Of a DNA stretch of 64,000 nt, positions 58,562 to 64,000 are shown piece after piece. Origin of the DNA: Vicia villosa (lineage: Eukaryota; Streptophyta; Magnoliopsida; Fabales; Fabaceae). The position numbers were made by a program, and so were the translations under genes. The stretch lies in the NCBI RefSeq assembly GCF_029867415.1, contig NC_081185.1:108234566-108298565 (forward strand), read 5' to 3'. The notes beneath the pieces are model-generated. The model saw nothing but the letters and a program-made list of their open reading frames with translations. It had not been told where the DNA came from and made no database searches. Numbering within the stretch: the stretch's first letter is position 1; each line of letters begins with the position of its first letter.

Positions 58562-59771
58562 TAGAACAAGATTTGTTCTGATCAATATTCTTAGTTTTGA
58601 TGATAACAAGGATATGAATTTTGTGTGAGATAATGTGGTACTCTAATACATTGCAATTTCCTTTTCAGGAAATATATAAAGAGTATGCACAAATCAGCGC
58701 TCAGAAGCTTTGACTCAGAAGGTTCAGCATGCAACATCAGAACATGGTCTGGCAAGACATCAGAAGATGGTCAAGGCAGAATCAGAACATGGGTCTATGG
58801 AAGCATCAGAAGAACTTGAGTTCAGAAGCAGAAGCACTGAAGTTCTCATGGTATCACGCTCAGAAGCACTTCAAGGTCAGAAGACAAGAAGATGCTATGC
58901 ACCAAGCTGTTTGACTCTAATGATATTCAAACGTTGTATACACAAACATCAGATCAGAAGAAAGTACAGGTGGCAGGCTACGCTGACTGACAAAAGGAAC
59001 GTTGGAAGCTATTAAAGGCAACGTCAGTAGACACAGCGTGAACAAGGCTCGAGGCAGTTGACAAAAGCGTGAAACATTAAATGCAATGCTGTACGGAATA
59101 CGAAAAGCATTAAATGCTCCCAACGGTCATCTTCTCAAGTGCCTATAAATATGAAGTTCTGATGAGAAGCAAGGTTACCAATTCTGAACGAACTTATTCT
59201 GAAAAACTTGCTGAAACGCTGTTCAACTCAAAGCTCAGAAACTTCATCTTCATCCAAGCTCACTACATTGTTGTTGTAATATATTAGTGAGATTAAGCTT
59301 AAACTTTAAGAGAAATATCACTGTTGTGATTATAGCTTTTCAGAAGCATTTGTAATACTCTTAGAATTGATTACATTAATTTGTAAGTAACTAGAGTGAT
59401 CAAGTGTTGATCAGGATACTCTAGGAAGTCTTAGCTTGTGTCTAAGCAGTTGTAATTAGAGTGATCACGTGGTGGTCAGGATACTCTAAGAAAGTCTTAG
59501 CTTGTGTCTAAGCATTTGTTCCTAGAGTGATCAGGTTGTGATCAGGATACTCTAGAAGACTTAGTCGTGGGCTAAGTGGAAAACCATTGTAATCTGTTGC
59601 GATTAGTGGATTAAATCCTCAGGTGAGGTAAATCACTCCGCGGGGGTGGACTGGAGTAGTTTAGTTAACAACGAACCAGGATAAAAATAACTGTGCAAAT
59701 TGTTTTTATCGTTCAAGTTTTTAGACTACACTTATTCAAACCCCCCTTTCTAAGTGTTTTTCTATCCTTCA
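58559..59771 (+). repeat. 5' LTR of the SIRE/Maximus-like element
   Basis: 1213 bp, TGTTAGAACAAG to TATCCTTCA. TATA box TATAAATA at 59144-59151. Three tandem copies of a 65-66 bp unit begin near 59391, 59456 and 59522 (TAGAGTGATCA ... GATACTCTA), downstream of the presumed transcription start. Open frames within it are not genes. Confidence 0.88.
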
Positions 59772-59857
59772 ATTGGCATCAGAGCGCCGGTTCTAAGGTG
59801 CAAGCACTTAACCGTGTTTAGAAAAGATTCAGGAAGAGAAAAACGCTTCAGTAAAAG

Positions 59858-61333
59858 ATGGCTGGTGAAATTCCAACAAATCCATCTGCATCTACATGTG
59901 GCTCTGCTGAGCAATACAGTGGTAACAATGGTTATACTAGACCACCAGTATTTGATGGTGAAAACTTTGAATACTGGAAAGATAAACTGGAAAGTTACTT
60001 TCTTGGTCTAGATGGTGAACTATGGGATCTTCTGATGGATGGTTACAAACATCCAGTGAAAGCTAGTGGCGTAAGGCTTACAAGGCAAGAAATGGATGAT
60101 GATCAAAAGAAGCTTTTCAAGAATCATCATAAATGTAGGACTGTTTTGCTGAATGCTATCTCTCATGCTGAGTATGAGAAGATATCTAACAGGAAAACGG
60201 CCTATGATATATATGAGTCATTGAAAATGACCCATGAGGGAAATGCTCAAGTCAAGGAGACTAAAGCTCTTGCTCTAATCCAGAAATATGAAGCCTTCAA
60301 GATGGAGGATGATGAAAACATTGAGAAGATGTTCTCGAGATTTCAAACGCTAACTGCTGGATTAAGAGTTCTGGATAAAGGCTACACCAAGGCTGATCAT
60401 GTAAAGAAGATTATCAGAAGCTTACCCAGAAGATGGGGTCCAATGGTAACAGCATTCAAGATTGCAAAGAATCTGAATGAAGTTTCTTTGGAAGAGCTTA
60501 TCAGTGCCTTGAGAAGCCATGAAATAGAGCTGGATGCAAACGAGCCTCAGAAGAAAGGTAAGTCTATTGCATTAAAATCTAATGTTAAAAAATGCACTAA
60601 CGCTTTTCAGGCTAGAGAAGAAGATCCTGAAGAATCAGAATCTGAAGAAGAAGATGAACTGTCCATGATCTCCAGAAGGGTAAACCAACTCTGGAAGAGC
60701 AAGCAAAGGAAGTTCAGAGGCTTTAGAAGTTTAAAGAGATTTGAACGAGGAGAATCTTCTGGTGACAGAAGATCTGACAAGAAGAAGGTTGTCTGCTATG
60801 AGTGCAATGAGCCTGGACATTACAAGAACGAGTGTCCAAAACTTCAGAAGGAGAATCCCAAGAAGAAGTTTCATAAGAAGAAAGGTCTTATGGCAACATG
60901 GGATGATTCTGAATCAGAATCAGAATCAGACTCTGAAGAAGAGCAAGCCAACTTCGCGCTGATGGCTACAGAAGATGATGGATCAGAATCTACATCAGAA
61001 TCAGATTTTGAAGAGGTATTTTCTGAACTATCTAGAGAAGAGTTAGTTTCCAGTTTAACAGAACTTCTGGAACTCAAGGCTCATCTTAGTATCAAATACA
61101 AAAAGCTGAAGAAGCAGTTTGAATTTGAAACTAAGAAGCTGGAATTGGAAAATTCTGAACTGAAGGAAAAAGTTTTAAATCTATCCAAAGATAGTGGATC
61201 TCCTTTTGAAACAGAAAAATCCATTCCTAGCATGAATCATATTCTGAAAGAATATGACTCGAGCTTCAGAAAGTTCTTATCTAGAAGTATTGGCAGAAGT
61301 CATCTTGCTTCTATGATATATGGTGTTTCTTGA
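59858..61333 (+). CDS. gag: Copia gag polyprotein (491 residues, then stop)
   Basis: ATG 59858 (MAGEIPTNPSASTCGSAEQ). Residues about 28-45 PVFDGENFEYWKDKLESYF and 90-230 are the Copia gag (UBN2-type) fold, with KMTHEGNAQVKETKALALIQ and VKKIIRSLPRRWGPMVTAFK. A CCHC zinc knuckle CYECNEPGHYKNEC is at about 313-326. Two acidic Ser/Glu stretches (SESESESDSEEE; SESTSESDFEE) and a coiled coil (LKKQFEFETKKLELENSELK) follow. The frame ends at a TGA (61331), but the same frame continues with NRRFGFGYEGD to 61783, so the TGA is probably a mutation inside a longer gag. It makes the virus-like particle that packages element RNA. Confidence 0.85.
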   Translation: MAGEIPTNPSASTCGSAEQYSGNNGYTRPPVFDGENFEYWKDKLESYFLGLDGELWDLLMDGYKHPVKASGVRLTRQEMDDDQKKLFKNHHKCRTVLLNAISHAEYEKISNRKTAYDIYESLKMTHEGNAQVKETKALALIQKYEAFKMEDDENIEKMFSRFQTLTAGLRVLDKGYTKADHVKKIIRSLPRRWGPMVTAFKIAKNLNEVSLEELISALRSHEIELDANEPQKKGKSIALKSNVKKCTNAFQAREEDPEESESEEEDELSMISRRVNQLWKSKQRKFRGFRSLKRFERGESSGDRRSDKKKVVCYECNEPGHYKNECPKLQKENPKKKFHKKKGLMATWDDSESESESDSEEEQANFALMATEDDGSESTSESDFEEVFSELSREELVSSLTELLELKAHLSIKYKKLKKQFEFETKKLELENSELKEKVLNLSKDSGSPFETEKSIPSMNHILKEYDSSFRKFLSRSIGRSHLASMIYGVS

Positions 61334-61712
61334 AACAGAAGGTTTGGTTTTGGCTATGAGGGTGATACCTCACATAAATTTGAACCTGTTGATGATCTGA
61401 AGATCACATACAAGCCATTGTATGATCAGTTCAAATATGGTCATGCTCATGATATTAGGCTCACTTCACATGCACAGAAGTTTAACACTGTTCACACCAA
61501 GAAGCATGTGACACATCCTAAGAAATATCATGCTGACAAACCTAAAGAATATCATGCTGTTCCTCCTGTTAAATATTTTGCTAAACCCAAGTTCAATCAG
61601 AACTTGAGGAGAACTAACAAGAAAGGACCCAAGAAATTGTGGGTACCTAAGGAGAAGATAATTTCTGTTGCAGATATCCTCGGCGGCAAAGAGGACAAAA
61701 AGCAAAATGTCA

Positions 61713-64000
61713 TGGTACCTGGACTCTGGGTGCTCGCGACACATGACGGGAAGAAGGTCTACATTCCAAGACCTGGTGCTTAAACCAGGTGGAGAAGTCA
61801 AGTTTGGAGGAGATCAGAAGGGCAAAATCACTGGCTCTGGAACCATAAGTCTTGGTAACTCTCCTTCCATAACTAATGTACTTCTTGTAGAAGGATTAAA
61901 GCATAACTTATTGTCCATAAGTCAATTAAGTGACAATGGTTATGATATAATCTTCAATCAAAAGTCTTGCAAGGCTGTAAGTCAGAAGGATGGCTCAATC
62001 CTATTTACAGGCAAGAGGAAGAACAACATTTATAAGATTGATCTTTCTGATCTTGAGAAGCAGAAGGTGACTTGTCTTATGTCTGTCTCTGAGGAGCAAT
62101 GGGTCTGGCACAGAAGATTAGGTCATGCTAGTTTGAGAAAGATTTCTCAGATTAACAAACTAAATCTGGTCAGAGGACTCCCAAATCTAAAATACAAATC
62201 AGATGCTCTTTGTGAAGCATGTCAGAAGGGCAAGTTCTCCAAACCTGCATTCAAGTCTAAGAATGTTGTGTCTACCTCAAGGCCGTTAGAACTCTTGCAC
62301 ATTGATCTGTTTGGCCCAGTCAAAACAGCATCTGTCAGAAGGAAGAAATATGGATTAGTCATCGTTGATGATTATAGCCGCTGGACATGGGTAAAGTTCT
62401 TAAAACACAAGGATGAGTCTCATTCAGTGTTCTTTGAATTCTGCACTCAGATCCAATCTGAGAAGGAGTGCAAGATCATAAAGGTCAGAAGTGATCATGG
62501 TGGCGAATTTGAGAACAGATTCTTTGAGGAGATCTTCAAAGAAAATGGTATTGCCCATGATTTCTCTTGCCCTAGGACTCTACAAGAAATGGCCAGAACC
62601 ATGATCAATGAAACCAATATGGCTAAGCATTTTTGGGCAGAAGCAATAAACACTGCGTGTTATATTCAGAATAGAATCTCTATCAGACCTATTCTAAATA
62701 AGACTCCTTATGAATTGTGGAAGAACAGAAAGCCCAACATTTCTTATTTCCATCCTTTTGGATGTGTATGTTTTATTCTGAATACTAAAGATCATCTTGG
62801 TAAGTTTGATTCTAAAGCACAAAAGTGTTTCCTTCTTGGATATTCTGAACGCTCTAAAGGCTACAGAGTATACAATACTGAAACATTGATTGTAGAAGAA
62901 TCAATCAATATCAGGTTTGATGATAAGCTTGGTCTTGAAAAACCAAAGCAGTTTGAGAATTTTGCAGATTTTGATATTGATATATCAGAAGCAGTAGAAC
63001 CAAGAAGCAAAGCTGCAGAAGCTGGCAGTTTCAGAAGCAATGGATCAGAAGATCAAGTTGCTGCATCCTTAGAGAATCTCAGGATTTCTGAAGAGCCAAC
63101 AGTCAGAAGATCACCTAGACTTGCTTCAACTCATTCAGAAGACGCGATCCTTGGAAAGAAAGATGATCCCATCAGAACAAGGGCATTCCTTAAGAACAAC
63201 GCTGAATGTCAATTAGGTCTTGTTTCTTTAATCGAGCCAACTTCTGTTGATCAAGCTCTAGAAGATCCAGACTGGATAATTGCCATGCAAGAAGAACTAA
63301 ATCAGTTTACGAGGAATGATGTATGGGACTTGGTTCCTAGACCAAAAGGATTTAACATCATCGGCACTAAGTGGGTTTTCATAAACAAGCTAAGCGAGAA
63401 AGGAGAAGTGGTAAGAAACAAAGCCAGACTGGTTGCTCAAGGTTATAGTCAGCAAGAAGGGATTGACTACACAGAAACCTTTGCACCAGTGGCCAGGTTA
63501 GAATCTATTCGTCTATTAATTTCTTTTGCCACTCAACATAACATCACTCTTTATCAGATGGATGTCAAGAGTGCCTTCTTAAATGGTTATATAGATGAAG
63601 AAGTTTATGTCCATCAATCTCCTGGTTTTGAAGACTCCAAGTCTCCAAATCATGTTTTTAAATTAAAGAAATCATTATATGGAATGAAGCAAGCTCCTAG
63701 AGCTTGGTGTGAACGTTTAAGTTCTTTCCTTCTGGAAAATGGTTTCACTAGAGGAAAAGTGGACACTACTCTCTTTTGTAAAACCTTTAAAAAGGATATT
63801 TTAATATGTCAAATATATGTTGATGATATCATCTTTGGAACATCTAATGCTACACTTGGAAAGGAGTTTGCTGAGTCTATGCAGGCTGAATTTGAAATGA
63901 GCATGATGGGAGAACTCAAGTATTTCCTTGGGATTCAAATCAACCAAACTTCTGATGGAACCTATGTTCATCAAACGAAGTATGTGAAAGAACTTTTGAA
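61713..64000 (+). pseudogene. pol: Copia pol: protease, integrase, reverse transcriptase (runs off window)
   Basis: In the frame one base ahead of gag: protease WYLDSGCSRHMTG (61713); GAG-pre-integrase WHRRLGHASL (62107) and CQKGKFSKPAF; integrase with LLHIDLFGP and VRSDHGGEFEN; then HDFSCPRT runs straight into LQEMARTM, so the conserved segment holding the third catalytic acid is absent (in-frame deletion near 62583). Then the integrase C-terminal part, a Ser-rich linker, and reverse transcriptase: WVFINKLSEKGEVVRNKARL, QMDVKSAFLNG and YVDD at 63816-63827, KYFLGIQI. No stop is visible to the end. Integrase should be inactive; reverse transcriptase looks intact as far as seen. Confidence 0.85.

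Larger units (their letters stand above)
58559..64000 (+). mobile_element. Copia retrotransposon (SIRE/Maximus-like), 5' part
   Basis: 5' LTR 58559-59771, then a primer binding site starting TGGCATCAGAGC (59774) for initiator Met-tRNA, a leader, gag from 59858, and pol running past the window end. The long gag with two acidic Ser/Glu repeats and the 'cagaag'-rich DNA are typical of the SIRE/Maximus lineage in legumes. It is younger than its neighbours: reading frames are almost intact. It is nonetheless defective (premature TGA at 61331, a frame change before protease, an in-frame deletion in integrase). The 3' half is not in the window. Confidence 0.88.

Noticed and set aside
58710..59015. 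101-codon open frame
   Set aside because: It lies within the 5' LTR of the SIRE/Maximus-like element and consists of 'cagaag' repeats. No domain.

Overview
The window looks like nuclear DNA of a flowering plant, most likely a legume of the pea, vetch, lentil or Medicago group. The reasons are an AT-rich background, plant introns, Ogre-like LTR termini (TGTCATACCCC.../TGTTGCACCCC...), a SIRE/Maximus-like Copia element and plant gene families such as LITTLE ZIPPER and plant mobile domain. The species assignment is inference. There is no bacterial signal, operon or CRISPR array. Exon joins were deduced by hand from reading-frame continuity and GT/AG sites.

Layout. 1-8057 is the 3' part of a Ty3/gypsy-type element with gag but no pol, a degenerate tandem-repeat tract and a 2.9-kb 3' LTR. 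8537-~18200 is an old Copia element broken by a small CACTA transposon (8701-9298) and a 4.13-kb solo LTR (9712-13841, TSD CTAGG). 18200-24139 is AT-rich and contains one clear gene, a LITTLE ZIPPER (19309-19700, minus). 24140-26548 is a DNA transposon carrying a plant-mobile-domain gene. 26989-33258 is a Copia element with both 156-bp LTRs and a 5-bp TSD, invaded by a second CACTA element. 35626-43903 (minus) is a 13-exon gene for an FHA-domain coiled-coil protein of 886 residues; its introns hold a LINE endonuclease remnant and a Stowaway MITE. 44325-46948 is a second transposon of the same family as 24140-26548, carrying a fragment of the 5' end of an Argonaute gene. 49619-54545 (minus) is a 7-exon Vms1/ANKZF1 gene (634 residues). 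54980-58558 holds a decayed Copia fragment and a gypsy LTR with the start of gag. 58559 to the end is a younger Copia element (LTR, gag, most of pol).

The host genes are three unrelated single-copy types. ZPR is a micro-protein inhibitor of HD-ZIP III factors. The FHA protein is probably nuclear and phosphothreonine-binding. Vms1/ANKZF1 releases nascent chains in ribosome quality control. Everything else is layered mobile DNA.

The most interesting observation is the pair of related DNA transposons at 24140-26548 and 44325-46948. They share imperfect ~22-bp inverted ends (core CTTTGGCCACCTCC), perfect 8-bp target duplications, and many copies near each end of a palindrome of the form TTTCGGAAnTnnAnTTCCGAAA. 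One carries a plant mobile domain gene. The other carries a broken piece of an Argonaute, a component of the silencing machinery that represses transposons.
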